Shown here piece by piece: positions 7,907 through 16,045 of a stretch of DNA of 64,000 nt. Location: positions 1 through 64,000 of the forward strand of contig NZ_QSUN01000001.1 in the NCBI RefSeq assembly GCF_003438995.1, in the 5' to 3' direction. The notes under the pieces were generated by a model. That model was not told where the DNA came from. It saw only the letters and a program-made list of their open reading frames with translations, and searched no databases. A program made the translations under genes and the position numbers. This DNA comes from Bacteroides sp. OM05-12 (GTDB lineage Bacteria > Bacteroidota > Bacteroidia > Bacteroidales > Bacteroidaceae). Positions within the stretch are counted from its first letter, which is position 1. Every line of letters begins with the position of its first letter.

Positions 7907-9453
7907 ACAGAATAAAATTGAATGAATTTAATATACTAAAACCAATTATCATGGATAAAACAAAAGACATGTCTACGAACCTGACAAAACGAACAATCTG
8001 TTGGTTACTTATCTCCTCCATCTTTCTATTACTATTTTCCAGTTATGCTTCACCTCTAAACAATTATTATTGGGGGGATGCGGCAATATTTCGAACATTA
8101 GGATTGGGTTGGCTTAATGGAAAGGTTATCTTCAAAGATTTATTTGACCAAAAGGGTCCCTATCTATATCTTTTTCAGATGATAGGATTAGCAATATCTA
8201 AAGGCAAAATTGGAATTTTCTTATTAGAAATCCTTAATCTATCCATTTCATTGGAGCTTCTATACAGAATAGGAAGATATATAATACCATCATCAAAAAA
8301 GATATTCATATCTATCTTGATTTTTCTTATCTTTTATACAGCAACAATAGGAGAAGGCAATATGTGTGAAGAGTGGAGTTTGATATTTACACTTCTACCT
8401 TTATATTTATGTATCAAATATTTAAAAGGGAGTAACTTATATCACCCTTTGCTCTATACCCTGATATATGGATGTTGTTTTGGGGTATTATCTCTTCTAA
8501 GAATAAACAATGCATGTATAAATATAGGAATATTATTGGGGCTATCTTTCCTCTATATCAAAAACAATGAAATAAAAAGATTAATTCCCAATATATTAAT
8601 TTTCATCTTAGGGATGCTGATTTCCATTACTCCCATGATTTTATACTTTTATTATAATAATGCTTTGGATGATATGATTTATTCTACTTTCTTGTATAAC
8701 CTAAAATACAAAGAAGTATGGGGAGAAGTCAATTTATCTCTAATTGTTTCCAATTGTTTAAAATTATTTCCTTGTCTTATTTGTATATTTTTCAGTTATC
8801 GGTATGATAAAAAATACAAAACAAAGTTTTCATATATAATACTTCCCTCCTCATTTATTACGCTTCTAACATTTTATAATTGCTGGGGATATAATCATTA
8901 TTTTACAATTGTATTGCCTTTCATTTACATTACAACCGTAATGAGTTGTTCTTTACAACAAAAGAAATGGACTTATATCATTCTATTATTACTATTTCTT
9001 CCATATAGCGTAAATAGCATTAGATGTCTTGGGAAAAATATAAATTTAAACATAGTGTACCGAAATGATTATTTATATAAAAAGGTTGGTTATATAAACG
9101 GGCTACCAGTCCGAAATCTGAATGATGAAGTTAATAAAATAATGGATTATATTCCGGTAAACGAGAGAGACAGTATATATTGTTACAACTTATTCCCTTA
9201 TAACGGTATCTTGTCAATAGCTAACATTACTCCCATTGGAAAATATTTTTGGCTTCAAGATAATATATCGAAAGTTGATATTAAAGTCAAGCAGGAAATT
9301 CATGATTATTTAATTAAAAACAAACCTTTATGGATTATCTACGATTACTATTCCAAAGAGTCCGTACTAAACCAAGTTTTAGTTGATTACAACATTGTAT
9401 ATACAACTGACAATAAGAATATGAGAATAAATCTCTGTCGTAGAAAAAACTAA
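7903..9453 (+). CDS. Polytopic membrane protein, GT-C glycosyltransferase-like
   Basis: A 516-residue hydrophobic protein with about ten predicted membrane spans from residue 26 onward. The first periplasmic loop contains WGDAAIFRTLGLGWLNGKV and DLFDQKGPYLYL. An acidic residue in that loop and a G-x-Y/F-x-D-x-K-x-P-like pattern are hallmarks of PMT/ArnT-type GT-C transferases that use polyprenyl-phosphate sugars outside the membrane. The C-terminal ~130 residues are soluble. Start at 7903 (ATGA overlap with the previous gene); an internal ATG at codon 17 is possible. It could act with the UbiA/HAD/EamA trio downstream. The family call is moderate because overall similarity cannot be computed here. 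Confidence 0.65.
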   Translation: MNRIKLNEFNILKPIIMDKTKDMSTNLTKRTICWLLISSIFLLLFSSYASPLNNYYWGDAAIFRTLGLGWLNGKVIFKDLFDQKGPYLYLFQMIGLAISKGKIGIFLLEILNLSISLELLYRIGRYIIPSSKKIFISILIFLIFYTATIGEGNMCEEWSLIFTLLPLYLCIKYLKGSNLYHPLLYTLIYGCCFGVLSLLRINNACINIGILLGLSFLYIKNNEIKRLIPNILIFILGMLISITPMILYFYYNNALDDMIYSTFLYNLKYKEVWGEVNLSLIVSNCLKLFPCLICIFFSYRYDKKYKTKFSYIILPSSFITLLTFYNCWGYNHYFTIVLPFIYITTVMSCSLQQKKWTYIILLLLFLPYSVNSIRCLGKNINLNIVYRNDYLYKKVGYINGLPVRNLNDEVNKIMDYIPVNERDSIYCYNLFPYNGILSIANITPIGKYFWLQDNISKVDIKVKQEIHDYLIKNKPLWIIYDYYSKESVLNQVLVDYNIVYTTDNKNMRINLCRRKN

Positions 9454-9549
9454 AAACGTATCATAAACTTTTATTACCTCATGCTATAATAGAAAAACAA
9501 TAAAAGAATTATCTCAAAATTACGAAACGAAAAAACATGAAATAATAAA

Positions 9550-10563
9550 ATGAACAGAATAGAATTTATAGATATAATAAAGGGGCTTGCTATTTTATTA
9601 GTAGTAATAGGACATTTTATAGGAGATAGTATTGAAGGAGATGGGAATACATTGCGTTCTTTTAATTTTATATATACATTTCACATGCCGTTATTTATGT
9701 TTGCAGGTGGATATATAGCTCAATTACAATATAAAAATATATCAATAAGTAATATTGGGAAATATATCTTGAATAAGACGCGGGGACTATTGATACCTTA
9801 TATAATGTGGGCATCTGTATTTTCTGCATATTTCGCAGGTACATTAGATTGGAGTACGATTCCACATCGAATGTTAACTACCTTTACAGAATATAGAGGA
9901 TTGTGGTTTTTAATCACTTTTTTTGCTCTTTCTGTTGCAGGTAGTATAGGTGCCGTACTTTTGAATACTATAAATGCTAAAAAGAAATTATTGATAGATT
10001 CTTTAATAACTATTATTTTATTGGCCGTCTTTTTATTTTTAAATAAAAGTTTTCATTATGAACTGTGGAGACAGTCTATTGCTTATTTCCCATTTTTCTT
10101 TATAGGAGTCTGGCTGAAACGATATCAATTCTTGGAAACTTTGGCTGAATCAGATTGGTTTTATTGGATTTCCTTTTTCCTCTTTTTCTTCTTCTCGTCC
10201 ATGTTCATAGAAGGGATAGCCGATATAAGAAATAATCTGTATCGATTATTAGGAGGACTGTTTTCTATTTTTGTATTTACATATTTAGCGAAAAAATGTA
10301 TCTTATATAATATCGTTCGAAAACTCTTGTTAAAGCTAGGTACTTATTCTTTAGCTATTTATTGTGTTCACTGGGCTTTTTTAAGAATGTTTGTTCATAA
10401 AGGGTTCTTAGGCAATATGTTCACAGAATGGTGGTTACTTCTTATTGCAATTCCAATTTCTTTATTAATAAGTTTTCTTTGTATTTGGTTTGCAAAATTA
10501 ATAGCAACAGTCCCTGTGCTGGACTTCTTTATATTTGGCAAAAAAATGCAAAAGTTCAATTAA
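9550..10563 (+). CDS. Acyltransferase family 3 membrane protein
   Basis: A 337-residue integral membrane acyltransferase (PF01757) with about ten membrane spans. It begins IEFIDIIKGLAILLVVIGHF, with the family's conserved His in span 1, and has the FHMPLFMFAGGY motif near residue 49. Members transfer acyl groups across the membrane onto polysaccharides. It follows the GT-C-like gene after 96 bases and shares its low GC content. It may O-acetylate the finished glycan on the periplasmic side, unlike the soluble hexapeptide enzyme encoded upstream. Confidence 0.87.
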   Translation: MNRIEFIDIIKGLAILLVVIGHFIGDSIEGDGNTLRSFNFIYTFHMPLFMFAGGYIAQLQYKNISISNIGKYILNKTRGLLIPYIMWASVFSAYFAGTLDWSTIPHRMLTTFTEYRGLWFLITFFALSVAGSIGAVLLNTINAKKKLLIDSLITIILLAVFLFLNKSFHYELWRQSIAYFPFFFIGVWLKRYQFLETLAESDWFYWISFFLFFFFSSMFIEGIADIRNNLYRLLGGLFSIFVFTYLAKKCILYNIVRKLLLKLGTYSLAIYCVHWAFLRMFVHKGFLGNMFTEWWLLLIAIPISLLISFLCIWFAKLIATVPVLDFFIFGKKMQKFN

Positions 10564-10593
10564 GATAGAACTGTATAAAGAAACAATCAACAT

Positions 10594-10995
10594 ATGAAAA
10601 AGATATTCTTCATCCTATTTATTACGGCTCTTATTTCCTGTGGTAAAATGCCGATAAACGGAAATTTGGACGGCCGATGGCAACTTATGACGATAGATTG
10701 CCATGAAAACGGAGAACAAACTTATCCTGAATACACTTATTATGATGTATCCCTTCACCTGATGGAACTTAAACGGAAAACGGCAAATAATGAAACATCA
10801 TTATTTTTCGGATTAAAGGCCCGTTTCCAACATATTGATGACTCACTTCATATCCAAATGATCAGATGTACTAAGAAAAGCGTAATTCCTTTCGGTATGA
10901 ATGATACCATTCAACATTTTGCAGTGGAAACATTGACAAAGAAAAAAATGATATTGAATTCAGGGTACGCCAGATTAAGTTTTCGAAAATTCTAA
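10594..10995 (+). CDS. Lipocalin-like small lipoprotein
   Basis: A 133-residue protein with a lipoprotein signal (FILFITALISC then GKM), so the mature N-terminus is probably Cys16 anchored in the envelope. The mature part begins NLDGRWQLMTIDC, a pattern of small lipocalin-like lipoproteins of Bacteroides (DUF4488/DUF4923-like). It lies 30 bases after the acyltransferase and 157 bases before the UbiA gene. Base composition rises from here toward the usual genome level, so the most AT-rich block ends about here. The function is unknown. Confidence 0.7.
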   Translation: MKKIFFILFITALISCGKMPINGNLDGRWQLMTIDCHENGEQTYPEYTYYDVSLHLMELKRKTANNETSLFFGLKARFQHIDDSLHIQMIRCTKKSVIPFGMNDTIQHFAVETLTKKKMILNSGYARLSFRKF

Positions 10996-11152
10996 TAAAT
11001 AAATGCTACACTATTCAAAGCATTTTGTTGATTACTATTATAATAAATAAAGAAAATATCAATAAAAGTTTGAATAACGATAACCTGACGAAAAAGTATG
11101 ATAATATATGGATCGTATCGGGAAATTCGGTTGAAATTAAATATAATAACAG

Positions 11153-12031
11153 ATGAAAAATATAATCCTCCTTCTTCGTCCACATCAATGGCTGAAGAAC
11201 CTCTTCATCTTCCTGCCCTTGTTTTTCGACAGGCATTTGGGAGAGATAAGCTATATACTCCCTGCGATAGTGGCTTTCTTCGCCTACAGCTTTGCAGCAA
11301 GTTCCATTTATTGTTTCAACGATATATATGACGCGGAAGCGGATAGGCTCCACCCCAAGAAATGTAAACGGCCGATTGCTTCGGGAGCGATCTCCAAAGG
11401 TATGGGATACGTAATCATGGTCGTCATGTTATTGTTTTCTTTGGCTACCGCATTTATCTTTTTACATGAAACAAAATGGCAGGTGATTGGGATCATAGCC
11501 TTTTATTATCTAATGAATATTGCTTACTGCATCAAACTAAAGCAAATAGCATTGGTAGACGTATTCGTCATTGCGATAGGTTTTGTCTTACGAATCTTAG
11601 TAGGAGGTTTTGCCACGGGAATATGGATTTCACACTGGATTGTTCTTATGACCTTCCTGCTCGCACTTTTCCTTGCCTTTGCCAAGCGGAGGGATGATGT
11701 GGTGATTTACTCCGAAACAGGAGTGAAGGCCCGTAAAAACATCAACCGCTATAATCTGGAATTCATGAATCAGGCGATCGCTATTGTGGCATCCATTACC
11801 ATGGTATGCTATATTATGTACACGGTTTCCGATGATGTTATAACCCGGATGAAAACCCCTTATCTTTATGCAACGTCCATTTGGGTATTGGCAGGCATTA
11901 TACGGTATTTGCAATTGACCATTGTAGATGTGAAAAGCGGAAGTCCGACTAAAGTGCTGATGAAAGACAGGTTTGTACAGGCTTGCATTCTGGGATGGAT
12001 CTTATTTTTCTTTATCATAATCTATGTATAG
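11153..12031 (+). CDS. UbiA-family prenyltransferase, decaprenyl-phosphate phosphoribosyltransferase-like
   Basis: A 292-residue polytopic enzyme. RPHQWLKNLFIFLPLFF at the N-terminus and the first Asp-rich motif NDIYDAEADRLHP, followed by KKCKRPIASG, match the DPPR synthase branch of UbiA. That branch transfers phosphoribosyl from PRPP to a polyprenyl phosphate; the second motif is not resolved by eye. The HAD gene follows after seven bases and the EamA gene overlaps that one, giving a three-gene unit. In mycobacteria and some proteobacteria this chemistry starts decaprenyl-phosphoryl ribose/arabinose synthesis. The substrate assignment here is by motif only. Confidence 0.82.
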   Translation: MKNIILLLRPHQWLKNLFIFLPLFFDRHLGEISYILPAIVAFFAYSFAASSIYCFNDIYDAEADRLHPKKCKRPIASGAISKGMGYVIMVVMLLFSLATAFIFLHETKWQVIGIIAFYYLMNIAYCIKLKQIALVDVFVIAIGFVLRILVGGFATGIWISHWIVLMTFLLALFLAFAKRRDDVVIYSETGVKARKNINRYNLEFMNQAIAIVASITMVCYIMYTVSDDVITRMKTPYLYATSIWVLAGIIRYLQLTIVDVKSGSPTKVLMKDRFVQACILGWILFFFIIIYV

Positions 12032-12037
12032 CATATC

Positions 12038-12643
12038 ATGGAAAAACGAACCATTGCCGCGTTTGATTTTGACGGAACGATAACCACCAAGGATACCTTA
12101 TTGGAATTTATAAAGTTTGCCAAAGGTACGGTTTCTTTCTATTCGGGTTTTCTTTTGCATGCCCCTGTATTAATCGCTTTCAAATTAAAACTATATCCCA
12201 ATTGGAAAGCCAAACAAAGGATTTTCAGTTATTTCTTCAAGGGAATGAGGTATACGGAGTTCTGTAAGAAAGGGGAGGAATTTGCCGGGATAATAGAAAA
12301 AATGATTCATCCGTCGAGATTAAATGATATACGGAGACATCAGGAAGATGGAAATACGGTCTATGTTATCAGTGCCAGTATCGATGAATGGGTGGCTCCA
12401 TGGTGTAAAGAGGCGGGAATCGACCATGTATTGGGAACTAAAATAGAGGTGGACGGAAACGGCATTCTAACAGGGCGTTTCTTATCACCCAATTGTTACG
12501 GACAGGAAAAGGTAAACCGTTTATTGGAGAAAGAACCGGACAGGGATTCATATATATTATATGCTTATGGTGACAGTCGGGGAGACAGGGAATTATTGGC
12601 ATTTGCCGATAAAGGAATATGGTGTAATAAAAATGCCGAATAG
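12038..12643 (+). CDS. HAD-IB family phosphatase
   Basis: A 201-residue HAD phosphatase of the SerB-like IB class. Motif I is DFDGTIT (residues 9-15), motif II lies in VISASIDEW, and motif III/IV are GQEKV with YGDSRGD. Placed directly after the UbiA enzyme, it is a good candidate for removing the 5-phosphate of a polyprenyl-phosphoryl-phosphoribose intermediate. In many bacteria a HAD domain is fused to or adjacent to this UbiA type. The next gene starts inside its last eleven bases. A phosphoserine phosphatase role is less likely from context. Confidence 0.85.
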   Translation: MEKRTIAAFDFDGTITTKDTLLEFIKFAKGTVSFYSGFLLHAPVLIAFKLKLYPNWKAKQRIFSYFFKGMRYTEFCKKGEEFAGIIEKMIHPSRLNDIRRHQEDGNTVYVISASIDEWVAPWCKEAGIDHVLGTKIEVDGNGILTGRFLSPNCYGQEKVNRLLEKEPDRDSYILYAYGDSRGDRELLAFADKGIWCNKNAE

Positions 12644-13001
12644 AATGATATATGTATTAGCCTTAATCAGTATAATACTGGGAGCCATTGCCCAATACCT
12701 CTTAAAAGTGGGGATGAACGCAATACCATTGGACAGCGGAAAGGGAATTGCATTCATACTAAAGGAAGCCGTCACAAATATCCCATTGCTTGGCGGACTG
12801 ACCTGTTACGGTTTGAGCATGATATTTTGGCTCTATGTACTTTCTCAAATGGAATTAAGCAAGGCTTATCCGATGGTAAGTTTAGGGTATGTCTTCGCTA
12901 TGCTGCTGGGATATTTCCTGTTGGACGAATCTCTAAATGTATATAAGATTGCAGGTATTATTTTGATTATATCAGGAGTAGTATTTATTACCAAGGGGTG
13001 A
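12633..13001 (+). CDS. EamA/SMR-type four-helix membrane transporter
   Basis: With the ATG at 12633 (MPNRMIYVLALIS) the product is 122 residues with four membrane helices, the size of SMR/EamA half-transporters such as ArnE/ArnF. LSQMELSKAYPMVSLGYVFA is the family's conserved third-helix region. A longer reading from 12561 would lie inside the HAD gene and is unlikely. Coupled to UbiA and HAD, it is a candidate flippase for a polyprenyl-phosphate-linked sugar, supplying the GT-C-like protein at 7903. Drug-efflux function is the alternative. Confidence 0.78.
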   Translation: MPNRMIYVLALISIILGAIAQYLLKVGMNAIPLDSGKGIAFILKEAVTNIPLLGGLTCYGLSMIFWLYVLSQMELSKAYPMVSLGYVFAMLLGYFLLDESLNVYKIAGIILIISGVVFITKG

Positions 13002-13113
13002 AAATTCTATTATAATAACAGATTAGCAGAGTGCTTACAATTATTAAACCGATAACTAAATTGGGTTATATCCTAAGTATTCCCCATATTTGTACTTAGC
13101 AAAAGAAACCAAT

Positions 13114-13629
13114 ATGTACGAACAGTATTTTTCGATTGTTACAATCCCTACCGGAGATATTTTAAAAAGAATTTTATCTAAAGAAAATATTTCGCAAAGG
13201 CAACTTGCCATGAAGGCAAACGAGTTGCCCCAACAAATTAATGATCTTATTGCCGGAAGAAGGAAATTCACTCCTGAACAATTGATTAAGATAGAAAAGG
13301 CTTTAGGTATTGAGATACCGGGCTTCTTTTACAAAATACAGGCCAATCATACTATTTATCTGATTCAGCGTAAAGAACAGTTGAAACATAAACCGGATTT
13401 GTCTTTCTTTAGAAGGGCTATCTTTTGGGATATCGATTTGGAACAACTGGACTGGATAGAAAATAAAGAGTGGATTATTCAGAGGGTGTTTGAATATGGA
13501 AATGAAAAGGAGATAGAAACAATTCTTCAATTTTATGGTAAAGAGACTGTCTCTTCGTTACTCGCCAAAGTGAAAACAAAATGGAATGCGACCAAGCGTA
13601 TAGGTAATATTTCCAGACATTTACAATAA
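13114..13629 (+). CDS. XRE HTH protein with DUF6922-like C-terminus (orphan antitoxin-like)
   Basis: A 171-residue protein: an XRE-type helix-turn-helix at residues about 16-62 (ISQRQLAMKANELPQQINDL) and a C-terminal domain with LEQLDWIENKEWIIQRVFEYG. The latter resembles DUF6922, a domain found in antitoxin-like proteins usually paired with AbiEii-type nucleotidyltransferase toxins. No such toxin is encoded next to it; an IS66 3' end remnant begins 13 bases after its stop. The TTG at 13090 is a weaker start than the ATG at 13114. It may be the survivor of a broken toxin-antitoxin operon. Confidence 0.7.
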   Translation: MYEQYFSIVTIPTGDILKRILSKENISQRQLAMKANELPQQINDLIAGRRKFTPEQLIKIEKALGIEIPGFFYKIQANHTIYLIQRKEQLKHKPDLSFFRRAIFWDIDLEQLDWIENKEWIIQRVFEYGNEKEIETILQFYGKETVSSLLAKVKTKWNATKRIGNISRHLQ

Positions 13630-13642
13630 TGGGAGCACTTTA

Positions 13643-13684
13643 TTATTTCCGATGACAATAGGAACAAAGGCTAATAAATTTTAA
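13643..13684 (+). pseudogene. IS66 transposase 3' end remnant
   Basis: Codes for LFPMTIGTKANKF and a stop. It is nearly the same as the terminal LPMTIGIKPNKI of the larger IS66 fragment ending at 15363, and the DNA just past both stops is also alike (TTTTAAAACA / ATTTAAAATTA). Only the last fourteen codons remain, so this is a second, older IS66 insertion or a rearrangement copy. Confidence 0.7.
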
Positions 13685-13721
13685 AACACAGCAAAATAGA
13701 AGATACTTCTAAAAGATTCAT

Positions 13722-13729
13722 TATCTTTG
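13722..13729 (+). promoter_or_regulatory. -7 box TATCTTTG before the 13753 gene
   Basis: An exact TAnnTTTG match 24 bases upstream of the ATG at 13753. It suggests that the small gene and its downstream partner have their own promoter and are not read from the HTH gene. Confidence 0.55.
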
Positions 13730-13752
13730 CATGAAAATTAGAGTAATATAGA

Positions 13753-13941
13753 ATGGGAAATTTGAAGAAAAATATGAAAAAAGGCAAGACTTTGATCAAT
13801 GCAACCGTTGATATAAGTAAGATAGCAGGTTCTTTTTCCAAAGAGGAAGAAGAAAAGCTTTTGTCCGGTTCAGGCTTCGTAAAAGTACCATCAGAAGAGT
13901 TAAAGCGGCTTCGTGTAGATATTTACCCGTCTTTAATGTAA
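13753..13941 (+). CDS. Small uncharacterised protein, first gene of a pair
   Basis: A 62-residue basic protein with a good TAnnTTTG box upstream. The N-terminus is lysine-rich and the middle reads ISKIAGSFSKEEEEKLLSGSG, probably a short helix followed by a loop. No family was recognised. Its stop is two bases before the GTG of the next gene, so the two are translationally coupled. A small basic protein followed by a 176-residue partner is the layout of many toxin-antitoxin pairs, but nothing in the residues proves this. Confidence 0.6.
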   Translation: MGNLKKNMKKGKTLINATVDISKIAGSFSKEEEEKLLSGSGFVKVPSEELKRLRVDIYPSLM

Positions 13942-13943
13942 AC

Positions 13944-14474
13944 GTGGAAGTATTCCATTATCCATATAGATTTATACAACGATTTGACGAAGACTCTCTA
14001 AAAAACTGTTTCCTTAAATATAAGTTACTTTATACTTTCAAATCCACAAAATCTCATCAATGGTATTGGGTTTGGGTAGAGGTGTATGAGCATGACTTCT
14101 ATGCAATAAAATTTCATTTGAAAGCGCATCGCCATAGTCCTGACAAATATAACTTAATGACCGGATTGAATGAAGCAAGACCTGTAATCAATACTTGTAT
14201 CGCCATTATGCAAGAAATTAGTTATATTAATCCACATTCGTCTTTCGGATTTATTGGAGCAAATATGCAGGATGAGTCGGATATCAATACTAAAAGATTC
14301 AGAGTATATCGACGTTTCATGGCAACTTATTTCACAGAACAGATTTTCGGACACTATTTTAATATTCATAAAAGTACTTATTTACTTATTCGCAAAAGTG
14401 AATTAGAAATATATCCTGAACTATTAACAGAACTAGATACAAAATTTAAGATATTGTATTCTTATTTTGATTGA
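13944..14474 (+). CDS. Uncharacterised conserved protein, second gene of a pair
   Basis: A 176-residue soluble protein starting with GTG two bases after the previous stop. Recognisable stretches are HDFYAIKFHLKAHRHSPDKY, SSFGFIGANMQDE and TKRFRVYRRFMATYF. I recall similar unnamed proteins in other Bacteroidetes, but no function. It has no signal peptide and no membrane span. The pair is boxed in by IS66 remnants (13643 and 14492 onward), which fits an accessory, horizontally moved cassette. Confidence 0.65.
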   Translation: MEVFHYPYRFIQRFDEDSLKNCFLKYKLLYTFKSTKSHQWYWVWVEVYEHDFYAIKFHLKAHRHSPDKYNLMTGLNEARPVINTCIAIMQEISYINPHSSFGFIGANMQDESDINTKRFRVYRRFMATYFTEQIFGHYFNIHKSTYLLIRKSELEIYPELLTELDTKFKILYSYFD

Positions 14475-14491
14475 TATTTTTTTTGCTCTTG

Positions 14492-14632
14492 ACACAAAGG
14501 GTTAGCATCCAAAAATTATCTTTCTGTAATAGAAATAAAGTTCCGTATAACCTGTTTGAAAAATGGTACAAGGATACTCGTCACAGGTTAGTTCCTGTCC
14601 AAGTGGACGGTCGTCCTTCTCTGGAGCCTTGA
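14492..14632 (+). pseudogene. IS66 OrfA-like 3' remnant
   Basis: An open frame without a start. It reads RVSIQKLSFCNRNKVPYNLF and then KWYKDTRHRLVPVQV before its stop at 14630-14632. The Val-Pro-Val tail and its place 18 bases ahead of an IS66 transposase N-terminus fit the accessory first ORF of an IS66 element. Confidence 0.5.
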
Positions 14633-14650
14633 TTTGATCCCTATTCGGAT

Positions 14651-15363
14651 ATGACAACAGAAGAAAAGTCCAAACTGATAATAGAGCTGATGAGTTCCCA
14701 AAAATCCGATCGGGAACGCATTGATTCTTTAATGGATAAATTGGACAGGATGACAGAGAGCCAACTTGCCGCCAATGAAGCGTCCACGCTTCTGCACGGG
14801 CAGTTATCGGAATTGATGCATCTTTTGAAAGACAAGGAAGATGCTTATCGCCTCCTGCAAAGTGAAAAAGAGGCTTTGGCCGAGCAATTGAAAGTCAACC
14901 GAAAGACGCTGTACGGTTCAAAAAGTCAAAAGGGTATATCCAAGAAAAAGGATAATAAACGATCCAAGGAGGAAGACAAGGATCATTTTGACGGCAGCCC
15001 GGAATCTATCTCACAGGATGATGAACAATCCGGGGAAAACTGTCCGCAAGCACAATCCCCGTCATCCCCTGCAAAGGAGATCCGTATGTATCGCCAAGGT
15101 GTTGAATATCGCACCATGAAAGCCGGGAAGTCTGTTTCACACCGCTCGGATATGGGTAAATTACCCAAAGAGGCGTAATCATTGTTCTTCGGTAGCAACA
15201 GGATGGCGAATGTATCGGCAGCTTACCATCATATCAACCTGCAAGATACATGGCATCTCGGCATTGGAATTTTTCAAAAGCTTCTTTCACGAAATCATGC
15301 TTGGCCGCAGAGATTATGAACTTATTGCCAATGACGATAGGTATTAAACCTAATAAAATTTAA
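14651..15363 (+). pseudogene. IS66 family transposase, internally deleted
   Basis: Codes for the N-terminal 175 residues of an IS66 transposase: a helical leader with SEKEALAEQLKVNRKTLYGSK and a basic/acidic linker. The frame stops at 15178. The next 185 bases, read with frame changes, give FFGSNRMANVSAAYHH, TCKMHGIS/ALEFF-like words and LPMTIGIKPNKI, which are the extreme C-terminus of the same family. The catalytic DDE core, about 300 residues, is missing. The element is dead and its deletion joins the two ends. It abuts the truncated hicB gene. Confidence 0.8.
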
Positions 15364-15430
15364 AATTAATCCTGATTTTGACATCTTTTATAGTGGAACC
15401 CTCTTTTGAGGGCTTTCATTATCGGATATG

Positions 15431-15691
15431 TCATTTTTGGACGCTAACTTTAGTAAAGATACTACTATAATAATTTATAAAAGTAGCAGCATCAATCTTA
15501 AATTTCAATTCAAAGTCTCCGGACAATACTTCACAAGGATTGGAATTATCTTCCAAGTACAATTCAATGGCTTCTTTCATATTATCCTCAATCTCTTTCA
15601 TGTCATTGCCCACAGTGATGACCAGAGCGCCTTCTACATAAGCACTCAAATTCTTTCCTGCATGTTCTACAATCACTTCTACTACTTTCAT
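15431..15691 (-). pseudogene. HicB-like antitoxin, C-terminally truncated
   Basis: An 86-residue product with the HicB partial RNase-H-like fold: KVVEVIVEHAGKNLSAYVEG, then EIEDNMKEAIELYL. Family members of about 130 residues continue after a segment like INYYSSIFTK with a C-terminal HTH. Here that segment is followed by VSVQK and a stop, next to the IS66 remnant. The DNA-binding half is therefore probably lost. AGGAGG precedes the ATG. No hicA was seen in the 350 bases upstream. It may still be translated but is likely non-functional. Confidence 0.7.
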
Positions 15692-15955
15692 ATTCCTCCT
15701 ATTAAAAAAATGAGAACAAGAGGGACTATTTCAGTCCTGCTTGCCTCAAAATGCTGTAATTGTAGTAATAATATGAATATTATCAAAGGAATTATTCATT
15801 ATTTTACTATAAACCAAAAATAGCGGTAATTATTAAAAGCGATTTGATAAGTGAAAAACTATGACCAACTTTATAATTACCCGTATAATTTAATCACCCA
15901 CAAGGAACTTCCCCACACTCAGAAATCTTATTTTACTTTCCACTACCTCATTTCA

Positions 15956-15980
15956 TATATTTGTAACTGTAAGCTTACAG
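15956..15980 (+). promoter_or_regulatory. Promoter with overlapping palindrome CTGTAAGCTTACAG (copy 1)
   Basis: TATATTTG at 15956-15963 matches TAnnTTTG. The perfect 14-bp palindrome at 15967-15980 begins four bases later, so it covers the expected transcription start. A protein bound here would block or control initiation. The same arrangement recurs at 17302-17325. Confidence 0.7.
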
Positions 15981-16001
15981 AGATATAAATTTTAGGCGAG
16001 T

Positions 16002-16029
16002 TCCGAAAAGCCTTAGAAAGAGTAGGAAA
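16002..16029 (+). repeat. 28-bp direct repeat, left copy
   Basis: Matches 21130-21157 at 25 of 28 positions. This copy lies in the 5' leader of the first ORF of the island. The other lies ten bases past the stop of the last gene. Together they bracket 5.1 kb. Confidence 0.65.
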
Positions 16030-16045
16030 GAAAAATCAAACGAAT

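Larger units (their letters stand above)
15692..16045. other. Intergenic region with start of the LytTR/DUF2589 island
   Basis: No gene was found in 354 bases. The left half is the hicB upstream region. The right half holds the TATATTTG box (15956-15963), the 14-bp palindrome (15967-15980) and the left 28-bp direct repeat (16002-16029) that open the next island. Confidence 0.6.

Noticed and set aside
15428..15823. 131-codon plus-strand frame
   Set aside because: It runs antisense to the hicB-like gene, which has family motifs and an AGGAGG site.
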